From positions 1,054,001-1,118,000 of the forward strand of contig CANKZR010000001.1 of assembly GCA_947488625.1 (NCBI GenBank): 64,000 nt of DNA, in the 5' to 3' direction. The stretch comes from an uncultured Sphingomonadaceae bacterium (GTDB lineage: Bacteria; Pseudomonadota; Alphaproteobacteria; Sphingomonadales; Sphingomonadaceae). Of this stretch, positions 17,748 to 25,816 are shown one piece after another; the stretch's first letter is position 1, and every line of letters begins with the position of its first letter. The position numbers and the translations under genes are program-made. The notes under the pieces were generated by a model. It made no database searches and was not told the DNA's origin. It saw only the letters and a list, made by a program, of their open reading frames with translations.

Positions 17748-18415
17748 CCGTATTTCTCCATGAACAGCCGCGCGGCTTCCGTTTCGGCTTCGCGTTTGCC
17801 GCTGGCGGTGGCTTCCACCGCGCCGACGTTATGCACGCTAACCTGCACGGTGTAGCGGCGGTTGTGATCAGGGCCGGAGGTATCGACCACCTCGTAATCG
17901 GGCGGGCGGCGCTGGTTGCCTGCCGCCCATTCCTGCAATGCGCTTTTGGGATGCTTGCGGCGCCCCGTACTGCCATCGAACACTTCGCGCCACAGGTTCT
18001 GGATCAGGTCGCGAGTGACATCGAACCCTGCATCGAGGAAGTTTGCACCCAGCAGCGATTCCATGATGTCGCCCAGAACGTTGTCACTGTTCTGCGCGCC
18101 ATCCTCGCGCGCCTGCTTGCCCAGTCGCACGTGATCCGGCGTACCGATGGCGCGCGCCCGGCCCGCGCAGGTCTGTTTGCTGACGAGCGCATTAAGGCGC
18201 TGCGCCAGTTTGCCCTCGGCGCTTTGGGAATGATCGTAGAGCCAGTCAGCAATCGTCAGGCCCAGCACCCGATCGCCGAGGAATTCAAGCCTGTCGTAAT
18301 CTCTGGCTTCCCCGGTGCTGCCGTGGGTCAGGGCCTCGTACCAGATGGCCTCGTTGCGAATGGTGAAGCCGTGCCGCTCCAGCCATGCGCGGGTATCGGG
18401 CTCCAGCGCGCTCAT
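17744..18415 (-). CDS. rnc: Ribonuclease III
   Basis: Double-strand-specific endonuclease that processes rRNA precursors and some mRNAs. The 223-residue product has the signature DRLEFLGDRVLGL (41-53; metal ligands E44 and D48) and the second acidic pair D116/E119 in LGDIMESLLGA, followed by the dsRNA-binding domain (about 155-223, PKSALQEWAAG and ending AARLFMEKYG). The usual FLGDS is FLGDR here. Middle gene of lepB-rnc-era; both junctions are four-base overlaps. Confidence 0.96.
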   Translation of the reverse strand: MSALEPDTRAWLERHGFTIRNEAIWYEALTHGSTGEARDYDRLEFLGDRVLGLTIADWLYDHSQSAEGKLAQRLNALVSKQTCAGRARAIGTPDHVRLGKQAREDGAQNSDNVLGDIMESLLGANFLDAGFDVTRDLIQNLWREVFDGSTGRRKHPKSALQEWAAGNQRRPPDYEVVDTSGPDHNRRYTVQVSVHNVGAVEATASGKREAETEAARLFMEKYG

Positions 18416-19212
18416 ATACCCTCGAAAATCCGGTTCCAGCGCACGCCATTGCCGTAGGACCAGTACATGAAGCTGGCTTCGGCGACGAGGTTCTGCGTAG
18501 GCACCAGGCCAACCCAGCCACCGGAAACGGTCGCTCGGCGACTGTCCTGCGAATTGTCGCGGTTGTCACCCATCATGAAGACGTGGTCGTCCGGCACGAT
18601 GACGGGGGCTGTATTGTCCACGGCAACCATGCCCAGATCCAGCACGTTGTAACTTACCCCATTGGGCAGCGTTTCGCGGAACTGCGGATAGCGGCAGGCG
18701 GGAGTGCCATCGTCGGTCTGCATGGCGAACCGGCCCGAATAGCAGCGGTCGCCGGCGGCCAGTTCGACAATGAAGTCCTCGACCCGTTCCTTCGGCACGG
18801 CTTCACCGTTGAGGTGCAAATGCCCGTCGATCATCTGTACGGTGTCGCCAGGCAGGGCGATCACGCGCTTGATGTAATCGCTCTTGTCGATGGGATGCTT
18901 GAAGATCGTCACGTCGCCATGTTCCGGCAAGGTGGCGAAGATGCGTCCGTCGCCCACGTCCACGTCGAACGGCAGCGAATAGCGCGAATAGCCGTAGGAC
19001 CATTTCTGCGCGAACAGGTAATCGCCCACCAGCAGGCGAGGCATCATGCTTTCGGAAGGAATGTTGAAGCTGGTGAAGAAGAAGGTGCGGAAAATCAACA
19101 CCACGATCACCAGTTTGACAAGGAACCAGCCGAAGCTTTTCCAGTCTTCCTTCTCTTCCGCCTTGCCCGTTTCAGGCTCGGTCACTTCGCGCGGCTTAAC
19201 AGTGTCAGTCAT
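18412..19212 (-). CDS. lepB: Signal peptidase I
   Basis: Inner-membrane serine protease that removes signal peptides from exported proteins. The 266-residue product has one N-terminal membrane helix (about 27-46), the nucleophile S55 in IPSESMMP, the general base K115 in DYIKRVIALPGD, and GDNRDNSQDSR (box E). The start at 19212 (ATG) is preferred over a GTG at 19233; neither has a clear ribosome site. First gene of lepB-rnc-era; upstream lies the 224-base divergent region holding copy 2 of the 29-base element. Confidence 0.95.
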   Translation of the reverse strand: MTDTVKPREVTEPETGKAEEKEDWKSFGWFLVKLVIVVLIFRTFFFTSFNIPSESMMPRLLVGDYLFAQKWSYGYSRYSLPFDVDVGDGRIFATLPEHGDVTIFKHPIDKSDYIKRVIALPGDTVQMIDGHLHLNGEAVPKERVEDFIVELAAGDRCYSGRFAMQTDDGTPACRYPQFRETLPNGVSYNVLDLGMVAVDNTAPVIVPDDHVFMMGDNRDNSQDSRRATVSGGWVGLVPTQNLVAEASFMYWSYGNGVRWNRIFEGI

Positions 19213-19281
19213 CGGCGGCGGTCTTGTTGCCACAGCGCCTCTGCGTCAAGCATGGCGTGCGACGGGGGCCGAAATGACAGC

Positions 19282-19310
19282 TAATGTGGAACACTTGGAA
19301 CACTGTCCTG
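19282..19310 (+). repeat. 29-base element copy 2 (two GGAACAC units, 9-base period)
   Basis: TAATGTGGAACACTTGGAACACTGTCCTG; it matches the reverse complement of 1588-1617 at 27 of 29 positions, the two differences lying just after each GGAACAC. It lies between lepB (minus) and pgi (plus), 70 bases before the lepB start and 127 before pgi. The equal context (divergent promoters) supports a regulatory site; unknown function. Confidence 0.6.
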
Positions 19311-19436
19311 AGGGCAAAAAACCCGGCCTGGTGTGCGCCGCTCCGAAACAGGCCGAAAGGTTCGGATTTTGCGGTTTTCATTCATGGCGCGAGGGCCTAG
19401 CCAAGAGCTTCATCGGTAGGAAAGGAATCGCGCCCT

Positions 19437-20951
19437 GTGACGAAGACCCGTGACGAAGCCTGGAAAGCACTTGCCCTCCACCCGGATCCGACCCTTGCGG
19501 AATTGTTTGCCGACGATGCGGAGCGGGTGAGCAAATTGTCCGCCCGGCTGGAGCTGGACGAGACGGGAATCCTGTTCGACTGGTCGAAAACCCACCTTAC
19601 CGACGATCTGCTTTCCGATTTCGAAACGCTGGCGCAGGCATCCGAATTCGACGAAATGCGTCGGCGGCTTTTCAATGGCGAGGTCGTCAATCCCACCGAG
19701 AACCGCGCGGCAGAGCATTCCGCCCTGCGCGGCGTGGGCCTGGAAACCAGCGTGGAGGAGGCAGAGGCGCTGCGCCATCGCATGAAGCTGATGGTGGAAG
19801 CGATCCACGAAGGCGCAATGGGTGAAGTGAAGCACCTGATCCATGTCGGCATCGGCGGCAGCGCTCTTGGTCCTGCTCTGGCGGTGGATGCGCTGGGCCG
19901 CGATGCGCCCAAGGTGGATGTGCATGTCGTATCCAACATCGATGGCGTCGCGCTGGAAGAAGCTTTCGATGCCTGCGATCCGGCAACCACGCTGATCGCC
20001 GTCGCCTCGAAGACTTTCACAACCATCGAGACCATGACCAATGCCCAGTCGGCGCTGAAATGGCTGGCCGATAACGGGGTGGAGGACCCCACGGGGCGCG
20101 TCATCGCTCTCACCGCCGCGCCGGAAAAGGCGGTGGAATGGGGCGTGGACGAAACGCGTATCCTGCCTTTTGCCGAAAGCGTGGGTGGGCGATATTCACT
20201 GTGGTCCAGCATCGGCTTCCCTGTTGCCATTTCCATTGGCTGGCAGGAATTCGAACAGGTACTGGCCGGAGCTGCGCGCGTGGACGAGCATTTCCGCGAT
20301 ACGAACGGACGCGACAACCTGCCCCTGCGCGCTGCATTCTCGGACCTTTACTACCTGCGCCTGCGTGGGTGCCAGACGCGCGCCGTCTTCGCCTACGACG
20401 AACGGCTGCGTCTGCTGCCCGACTATCTCCAGCAACTGGAGATGGAATCCAACGGCAAGCGCGTGACGGTGGACGGCGAACCCTCCGGCCCGACCGCGCC
20501 GATAACATGGGGCGGGGTGGGGACAGATGCCCAACATGCCGTATTCCAGCTCCTGCACCAGGGCACGCATCTGGTACCGATCGATTTCATCGCCAGCGTG
20601 GAGCCGGGCGACATGCTGGATGCAGCGCATCACCACATCTTGCTGATGAACTGTTTCGCGCAAGGTGCCGCACTGATGGAGGGCAAGCAGAGCGACGATC
20701 CGCATCGCAGCTATCCGGGCGATCGCCCGTCGGCCACCATCCTGTGCGACGATCTGGACCCTGCTACCTTCGGCGCGCTGATCGCATTCCACGAGCACCG
20801 GGTTTTTGCCGCCGCGGTGATGCTGGATATCAATCCATTCGACCAGTTCGGCGTGGAACTGGGCAAGGATATCGCCCGGAAGATCGAGGCAGGCGGAGAA
20901 CGCTTCGACCCCAGCACGGAAGCCTTGCTGAAAGCCGCGCGCCTCACCTGA
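19437..20951 (+). CDS. pgi: Glucose-6-phosphate isomerase
   Basis: Interconverts glucose 6-phosphate and fructose 6-phosphate in glycolysis or gluconeogenesis. The 504-residue product has the family signatures HVGIGGSALGPAL (about 137-149) and VASKTFTTIETM, the first sugar-phosphate-binding region, and the C-terminal LGKDIARKIEAG. It starts at GTG 19437 behind AGGAAAGGAA (19418-19427). Transcribed alone; the upstream region holds copy 2 of the 29-base element. Confidence 0.95.
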   Translation: MTKTRDEAWKALALHPDPTLAELFADDAERVSKLSARLELDETGILFDWSKTHLTDDLLSDFETLAQASEFDEMRRRLFNGEVVNPTENRAAEHSALRGVGLETSVEEAEALRHRMKLMVEAIHEGAMGEVKHLIHVGIGGSALGPALAVDALGRDAPKVDVHVVSNIDGVALEEAFDACDPATTLIAVASKTFTTIETMTNAQSALKWLADNGVEDPTGRVIALTAAPEKAVEWGVDETRILPFAESVGGRYSLWSSIGFPVAISIGWQEFEQVLAGAARVDEHFRDTNGRDNLPLRAAFSDLYYLRLRGCQTRAVFAYDERLRLLPDYLQQLEMESNGKRVTVDGEPSGPTAPITWGGVGTDAQHAVFQLLHQGTHLVPIDFIASVEPGDMLDAAHHHILLMNCFAQGAALMEGKQSDDPHRSYPGDRPSATILCDDLDPATFGALIAFHEHRVFAAAVMLDINPFDQFGVELGKDIARKIEAGGERFDPSTEALLKAARLT

Positions 20952-21038
20952 CAATTGATAAGAAAAGAGTTTTTCGGAAATATCCGGCGGTTTGGTCGTT
21001 GGCCATGGTGAACCTCGAACGAAAAGGGAGGAAGTACC

Positions 21039-21701
21039 ATGAAACGTTTATTGACGATGACGACGCTTGTTTCCGCGGCTGCCCTTGGCCTGGCCGCTTG
21101 TGACAGCGAAGACGTAGAGAACACGCCGGTCGACGATATCGACGAGATCGTAGACGATGACATCAACGACGAGGCCTACCCCGTCGGCGGCGATCTGAAC
21201 GAAGACCAACAGGCCAATTTCGATGCCATGGACAGCCAGGCCATCAGCGACGAGTACGATCGCAATATGGCGGACATGCAGGCCGAAATGGAATCGAGCG
21301 GCGCAATGTCGGAAGGTAACATGGGCGGTGCGTCCATGTCGGGCTCCGGTTCTATGGATAGCGACGACATGTCGAACGATAGTTCGACCAGTGGCTCAAG
21401 CGCGTCCGGCGCAGAGAGTGCCACGGGTGGCTCCGGCTCCTCGATGCCGTCGCGCAGCGAGATGACTTTCAGCTATCTCGACCGTAACGACGACGGCCAG
21501 CTTTCGGTGGCGGAATATGCCATCTGGGCGCTGCCCACCAATCCCAATCCGCCTGAGCCCAACGATGCTCTCGGCCCGCACCTGACCCAGGACCAGATCA
21601 ACGAAGCGGGACAGACGTTCTTCTATTTCGACGATGATGGCGACACCTATCTGTCGCAGGAAGAATTCCAGGACGCTCGCAACTCCGGGCGTGTCGCCTA
21701 A
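21039..21701 (+). CDS. EF-hand lipoprotein
   Basis: A 220-residue lipoprotein. The signal peptide ends in the lipobox LAAC with lipidated C21. A very acidic stretch follows (22-60), then a low-complexity region rich in S, G, M and D (about 85-137), and finally two good EF-hand loops: D148-E159 (DRNDDGQLSVAE) and D198-E209 (DDDGDTYLSQEE), with metal ligands in the 1, 3, 5, 9 and 12 positions. It may bind calcium in the periplasm or at the outer membrane; D22 right after the lipidated cysteine could act as an inner-membrane retention signal by the enterobacterial rule, which may not hold here. A strong ribosome site (GGGAGGAAG) precedes it. Role unknown; not seen in an operon. Confidence 0.85.
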   Translation: MKRLLTMTTLVSAAALGLAACDSEDVENTPVDDIDEIVDDDINDEAYPVGGDLNEDQQANFDAMDSQAISDEYDRNMADMQAEMESSGAMSEGNMGGASMSGSGSMDSDDMSNDSSTSGSSASGAESATGGSGSSMPSRSEMTFSYLDRNDDGQLSVAEYAIWALPTNPNPPEPNDALGPHLTQDQINEAGQTFFYFDDDGDTYLSQEEFQDARNSGRVA

Positions 21702-21724
21702 AAGCTCTGGAAATATCTGATTTG

Positions 21725-21757
21725 AAGGCCGGTGTGAGCGATCATGCCGGCCTTTTG
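21725..21757. terminator. Rho-independent terminator between EF-hand lipoprotein and LOV kinase
   Basis: AAGGCCGG (21725-21732) pairs with CCGGCCTT (21747-21754), followed by TTG TT. It lies between convergent genes (ends at 21701 and 21766) and can serve both strands, since the minus strand also reads a T-rich end. Confidence 0.75.
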
Positions 21758-21765
21758 TTGCATTC

Positions 21766-22800
21766 TCAGACAGTCTGCCGCTCTTTGCGGATTTGCTGCG
21801 CCTGTTGTTCCAGCGGAATATCGATGTTGATCAAGGAGCCGGCGGTCAGCCTCCCGACTTCAAGCGTGCCCCTCAAACCCTTCACCAGTTCCCGGACGAT
21901 CCGTGCACCCAGATTGCCCTCCTTGGGCCAATCGCAATCGTCCGGCATGCCAACGCCGTCATCTTCGATGGATAGGCGCAAGAGACCGTGCGACAGCACC
22001 TTGCTGCGGACGGTCACCACGCCCGCATTTCGGCCATCGAATGCATGCTGCATCGCGTTGGTCAGAATTTCGGACAACACGAGACCGATGCGTCCGGCAG
22101 TCTCTACCGGAACGCTTACGGTATCCGCGTTGAAGTTCAATTTCACGCCTTCGCGCCCATCCAGGTGATTGATGGCCGAGGCGATACGGCCCAAATATGC
22201 CCCCAGCGGAATGATACTTGCCGTTGCGCTGGCAGCGCCCGCCTGATGCATTTCCTGATACAACAGTTGCAAGGCTTCCACCCGGCGGGAAAGGGTGTTG
22301 AACGCCGTAGCAGGGTCGTCCACACGCGACGCCTGAATCCGGATCATGCTGACGATCATGGCGAGATGGTTCTTCACCCGGTGTTGAACCTCGGCGAGCT
22401 GGGTATCGACATTCTCGGAACTTTCGGGGTTTTCGCCAGAGCCGAGATCGCATTGCATCCCGACATAAAAGTGACAATCCTCGCCACTTTCGTCGTCCTT
22501 CAGGGGCCCCATCGTCAACCGGTTCCAGAAACCCTCGCCATTGGCGCGGTAATTGTAGATCGTAACCTCTACGTCCTCGCGCTTTTCAATGGCTTTCGAG
22601 AGCTTGTTGACCGTCTGCGTATCGGTTTTGGCGCCTTGCAGAAGACGACAGTTCTGGCCGAGGACGCTGGTCCGTGAATAGCCCGTCATTTGCTCGAACG
22701 CTTCATTTACGAAGATGAGCGGCTGATCATCTGCCTTGATGTTCGCAATAGTCAGGGCGAACGGCAACCGGTCGTATTGTTTCTTGTCCTTTGTTTGCAA
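21766..22800 (-). CDS. LOV-domain blue-light histidine kinase (HWE/HisKA2 type)
   Basis: A 344-residue soluble kinase. The N-terminal LOV/PAS domain has the flavin-adduct motif GQNCRLLQG with photoreactive C51, so blue light should form an FMN-cysteinyl adduct. The kinase half has the HisKA2-like phosphoacceptor H140 (EVQHRVKNHLAM), N-box with N248 (LSEILTNAMQHAF) and DDGVGMP. Layout and length match the monomeric LOV kinases described from Erythrobacter litoralis (EL346 type). It begins at TTG 22800 preceded by GGAG; no in-frame ATG lies before the LOV domain. No response regulator is adjacent, so its partner is elsewhere, perhaps the general-stress pathway. Light-controlled signalling is a strong inference; the output is unknown. 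Confidence 0.9.
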   Translation of the reverse strand: MQTKDKKQYDRLPFALTIANIKADDQPLIFVNEAFEQMTGYSRTSVLGQNCRLLQGAKTDTQTVNKLSKAIEKREDVEVTIYNYRANGEGFWNRLTMGPLKDDESGEDCHFYVGMQCDLGSGENPESSENVDTQLAEVQHRVKNHLAMIVSMIRIQASRVDDPATAFNTLSRRVEALQLLYQEMHQAGAASATASIIPLGAYLGRIASAINHLDGREGVKLNFNADTVSVPVETAGRIGLVLSEILTNAMQHAFDGRNAGVVTVRSKVLSHGLLRLSIEDDGVGMPDDCDWPKEGNLGARIVRELVKGLRGTLEVGRLTAGSLINIDIPLEQQAQQIRKERQTV

Positions 22801-23193
22801 GGGATACTACTCCAAGCCGCTTGTCCCGGGACGACACTTGATGCCAGTCAGCGCCAGGACCGTGAAACTTCAAAAATATTGTGGTAAATCAGTCTTGCAG
22901 GAGAAGTTGCCACAAGTTCCCGTAATTTTCCAGATCGTGATACATTTTTTCCCGCCTGGCGAAGAGTGGAATTGTCCATCGAACATTTTATTGACTTTTC
23001 CATGCCGCTCACCCACATGGCTCCCATCGAAGCGCGCGCCAGCGTGAAGTGGTTGTAGCGAGAAAGCTGCAAACCCCGGCAGCCCTTCGGTCCTTTTCCC
23101 TGAGACTTCCCTTTTCACGCGGGTCGTTTTGACACCCGCGCCGCGCGAGCTGTAGCTATGCGCGCCGCATATTATGCGAGTTCAATACTACAC
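22801..23193. other. 393-base divergent intergenic region (LOV kinase / RNA helicase)
   Basis: The longest gene-free stretch in the window, between the minus-strand LOV kinase and the plus-strand helicase. It holds one perfect hairpin near its right end (23118-23140) and A/T-rich patches (around 22860-22975) that may contain promoters. Reading frames within it show no family resemblance or good start sites. I saw no repeat, tRNA or clear operator. Confidence 0.6.
23118..23140 (+). promoter_or_regulatory. Leader hairpin before the DEAD-box helicase
   Basis: CGCGGGT (23118-23124) pairs perfectly with ACCCGCG (23134-23140) around the nine-base loop CGTTTTGAC. It lies 54 bases before the helicase start; no T-run follows. 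Leaders of RNA-helicase genes are often structured and temperature- or self-regulated; that link is only inferred here. Confidence 0.35.
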
Positions 23194-24585
23194 ATGACTA
23201 TTCAATTTTCCGACCTCGGTCTGTCGCAGCCCGTTATGCAGGCGCTCGACATGCAAGGTTACAAGGAACCCACGCCGATCCAGGCACAGGCCATTCCCGC
23301 GGTGCTGGAGGGCCGTGACCTTCTGGGTATCGCCCAGACCGGCACCGGCAAGACGGCTGCGTTCATGCTGCCCAGCATCGATAACCTGCGCAAGTCCGAT
23401 AACCAGATCCCTTTCAAGTCCTGCCGCATGCTGGTTCTCGCCCCGACGCGTGAGCTGGCGGGCCAGATCGCCCAGAGCGCCAAGGATTATGGCGCGCTGG
23501 CCGGCCTGAAAGTGCATTCCATCGTCGGCGGAACGTCGGTGAACAAGGATCGCAACAAACTGCACCGCGGTTGCGACATCCTTGTCGCGACCCCCGGTCG
23601 CCTGCTCGACCTGATCGACCAGAAGGCATTTACCCTCGACGGCGTGGAAATTCTTATCCTCGACGAAGCGGACCAGATGCTGGACCTCGGCTTTATCCAT
23701 GCCCTGCGCCGCATCAGTGAATTGGTGCCCAACGATCGTCAGACGCTGTTCTTCAGCGCCACGATGCCCAAGCAGATCAAGGAACTGGTGGGCAAGTATT
23801 GTCACAATCCGGTTACCGTCTCGGTCACTCCCGCTGCCACCACGGCAGAGCGGATCGACCAGTACCTGTTCATGGTGCAGCAGGATGAGAAGCAGTCGCT
23901 GCTCGAACTGATGCTGTCGGAAAAGCACCAGGTGCCCGGCAAGTTCGAACGGGTTCTGATCTTCACCCGCACCAAGCATGGCGCGGATCGCATCGTGAAG
24001 AAGCTGTCGCAGGTTGGCATTCCCGCCAACGCGATCCACGGTAACAAGAGCCAGCCCCAGCGCGAACGCGCGCTGGCCGAGTTCAAGCGCGCCAAGACCC
24101 CGATCCTGGTCGCGACCGATGTGGCGGCGCGCGGAATTGATATTCCCGGCGTGAGCCACGTGATCAATTACGAACTGCCCAACGTGCCAGAGCAATATGT
24201 CCACCGCATCGGCCGCACCGCCCGAGCAGGTGCGGATGGCGTAGCAATCGCCTTTTGTGCCGAGGACGAGCGTGCGTATCTGAAGGACATCAACAAGATG
24301 ACTGATGCCACTTTCGAGCGTTTGCCGTTGCCGGATAACTTCCGCGCCGTGGTGGAAGGCGTCGGCCCGACCAAGCCTGCGCCAAAGCAGCAGCGCCAGC
24401 GCGTGAATCCCAAACCCCGCGGTGCCTCGGCAGAGCGTGGCGAGGGTGCCAAGGGCGGTCGCGGACGCGGTGGTCAGAAATCGGGCGGCCAGCGTCGCTC
24501 CAGCGGCGCGAAGCAGGGCGGTGGACGCTCACAAGGTGGCCAGCGTCGCAGCGGCGGTGGCGGTCGCGGCCGGACGCAAGGCTGA
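23194..24585 (+). CDS. DEAD-box ATP-dependent RNA helicase with basic glycine-rich tail
   Basis: A 463-residue RhlE-like helicase that unwinds short RNA duplexes in ribosome assembly or RNA decay. The core (1-370) has the Q motif (TPIQAQA), AQTGTGKT, PTREL, DEAD (DEADQMLDLGF), SAT, and HRIGRTARAG. The C-terminal tail (about 395-463) is rich in G, R, S, K and Q (GGRGRGGQKSGGQRR), an RNA-binding tail. The start at 23194 (MTIQFSDLGL) matches the usual N-terminus; an ATG at 23158 would add 12 residues. Neither has a strong ribosome site. Transcribed alone. Confidence 0.94.
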   Translation: MTIQFSDLGLSQPVMQALDMQGYKEPTPIQAQAIPAVLEGRDLLGIAQTGTGKTAAFMLPSIDNLRKSDNQIPFKSCRMLVLAPTRELAGQIAQSAKDYGALAGLKVHSIVGGTSVNKDRNKLHRGCDILVATPGRLLDLIDQKAFTLDGVEILILDEADQMLDLGFIHALRRISELVPNDRQTLFFSATMPKQIKELVGKYCHNPVTVSVTPAATTAERIDQYLFMVQQDEKQSLLELMLSEKHQVPGKFERVLIFTRTKHGADRIVKKLSQVGIPANAIHGNKSQPQRERALAEFKRAKTPILVATDVAARGIDIPGVSHVINYELPNVPEQYVHRIGRTARAGADGVAIAFCAEDERAYLKDINKMTDATFERLPLPDNFRAVVEGVGPTKPAPKQQRQRVNPKPRGASAERGEGAKGGRGRGGQKSGGQRRSSGAKQGGGRSQGGQRRSGGGGRGRTQG

Positions 24586-24704
24586 TCGACCCGGCTCCCG
24601 GCCTATGCAAGCCGGCAACAATCTGCCTGAAAAGATAGGCTAATCTTAACCATGCGCGCTCTAGGACGATCACGTTCCAGGGCGCGCAAGGTTAGGATGT
24701 TTCG

Positions 24705-25721
24705 ATGATCAGGACGAAGACCGCCATTATCATTGGCGCAGGAGCCGGCGTCGAGATCGAAATGCCGGGCCAGCGCGAGTTGCTGAGCAAGATCGCCCAC
24801 GGGTTCGATTTCCAGCGCCTTGGTTCCGATCTGCAAACATCCGAAATGCAGGATTTCGATAGGCTTTTCAAAAAGGTGAAGGGCGAAGGCGACGCGCTGC
24901 GCGAAGCTGCCCTTCGCATTCGCGCCGGCTCACGGCTCAGCAGTTCGATCCATGCCCTGCTGCAACAGCACGGGCAGGACAAGTACGTGGCTGCTGCTGG
25001 CAAGCTTGCCATCGCCTATTACACGCTCCAGGCCGAACACCAGTCGGCAATGGAGGCAGAGCCGCGCGATCCCGGTGACATGCCGTTTCGCGGCGCCGAA
25101 AACTGGCTGTTCCAGCTTGGCCGCATGGTGGTGGACGGCGTCAGCCGATCGCGCGCGGGCAACTGTTTCGACAACCTGCACATCGTGAATTTCAACACCG
25201 ACCGTTCCATCCAGCACTATATGCCCTGGGTATTGCACACAGGTTTCGGAATGCCGGTGACAGAGGCGCAGGCATTGTGTGCCGAGAAGCTGAACGTGGT
25301 GCAGCCCTATGGCAGGGCAGGCCGCCTCGAATGGCAGACGGGGCCCGAGGCGGAAGCGACGTGGGGCGATACAGACCCGAAGAATCTCTTCAAGATAGCC
25401 GAGAACATCCGCACGGCGTCCGAGTATCTGGATGATCGCCAACTCAAGGCGTCGCTTATCGGAGGCATCGCCAATGCGAGGCGATTGTTGTTCATCGGTT
25501 TCAATTTCAATCCGCTCAACACTTCGCTGCTGTTTCAGGAGCGGCTTTCGCACGGGCCAGAGGCGCTCGTGGCGCTGGGCGAAGGCGAACAGGGCCGTGC
25601 GGACGGTATTCGCCGGGTGCTGAAGAACAGCGTCGGAATCGCGCCGGAGCAACTGCTGGCGATGCGCTTCGGCCCCAGTTGGCAGATGCTGGCGGATAAC
25701 GATCTGCTGATAGAAAGCTGA
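24705..25721 (+). CDS. Orphan SIR2-like protein
   Basis: A 338-residue protein I place in the SIR2-like superfamily by motif order: a Rossmann glycine loop (GAGAG, 11-15), an NFNTD motif (162-166) where SIR2-like NADases have TTNYD, and LLFIGFNFNPLN (261-272) resembling the late strand-turn GxSxxD motif. The step that usually holds the catalytic histidine (HG) reads PYG (201-203), so activity may be lost or altered. SIR2-like NADases occur in anti-phage systems, but no helicase, nuclease or other defence gene is adjacent; neighbours are a DEAD-box helicase and glutathione reductase. AGGAT precedes the start. Superfamily assignment moderate; function unknown. Confidence 0.6.
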   Translation: MIRTKTAIIIGAGAGVEIEMPGQRELLSKIAHGFDFQRLGSDLQTSEMQDFDRLFKKVKGEGDALREAALRIRAGSRLSSSIHALLQQHGQDKYVAAAGKLAIAYYTLQAEHQSAMEAEPRDPGDMPFRGAENWLFQLGRMVVDGVSRSRAGNCFDNLHIVNFNTDRSIQHYMPWVLHTGFGMPVTEAQALCAEKLNVVQPYGRAGRLEWQTGPEAEATWGDTDPKNLFKIAENIRTASEYLDDRQLKASLIGGIANARRLLFIGFNFNPLNTSLLFQERLSHGPEALVALGEGEQGRADGIRRVLKNSVGIAPEQLLAMRFGPSWQMLADNDLLIES

Positions 25722-25816
25722 TCGTCGACCGGCAATTGGCCTGAAACCCTTGCCCGCTGCCAAACGTATGGCCATGAACCACCGCGTTTCACCAGCAGCA
25801 GGAGCTTTTTGCGCCC

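Noticed and set aside
24705-25721. Complete anti-phage defence operon around the SIR2-like gene
   Set aside because: Neighbours are a housekeeping RNA helicase and glutathione reductase; no second effector, nuclease or sensor gene.
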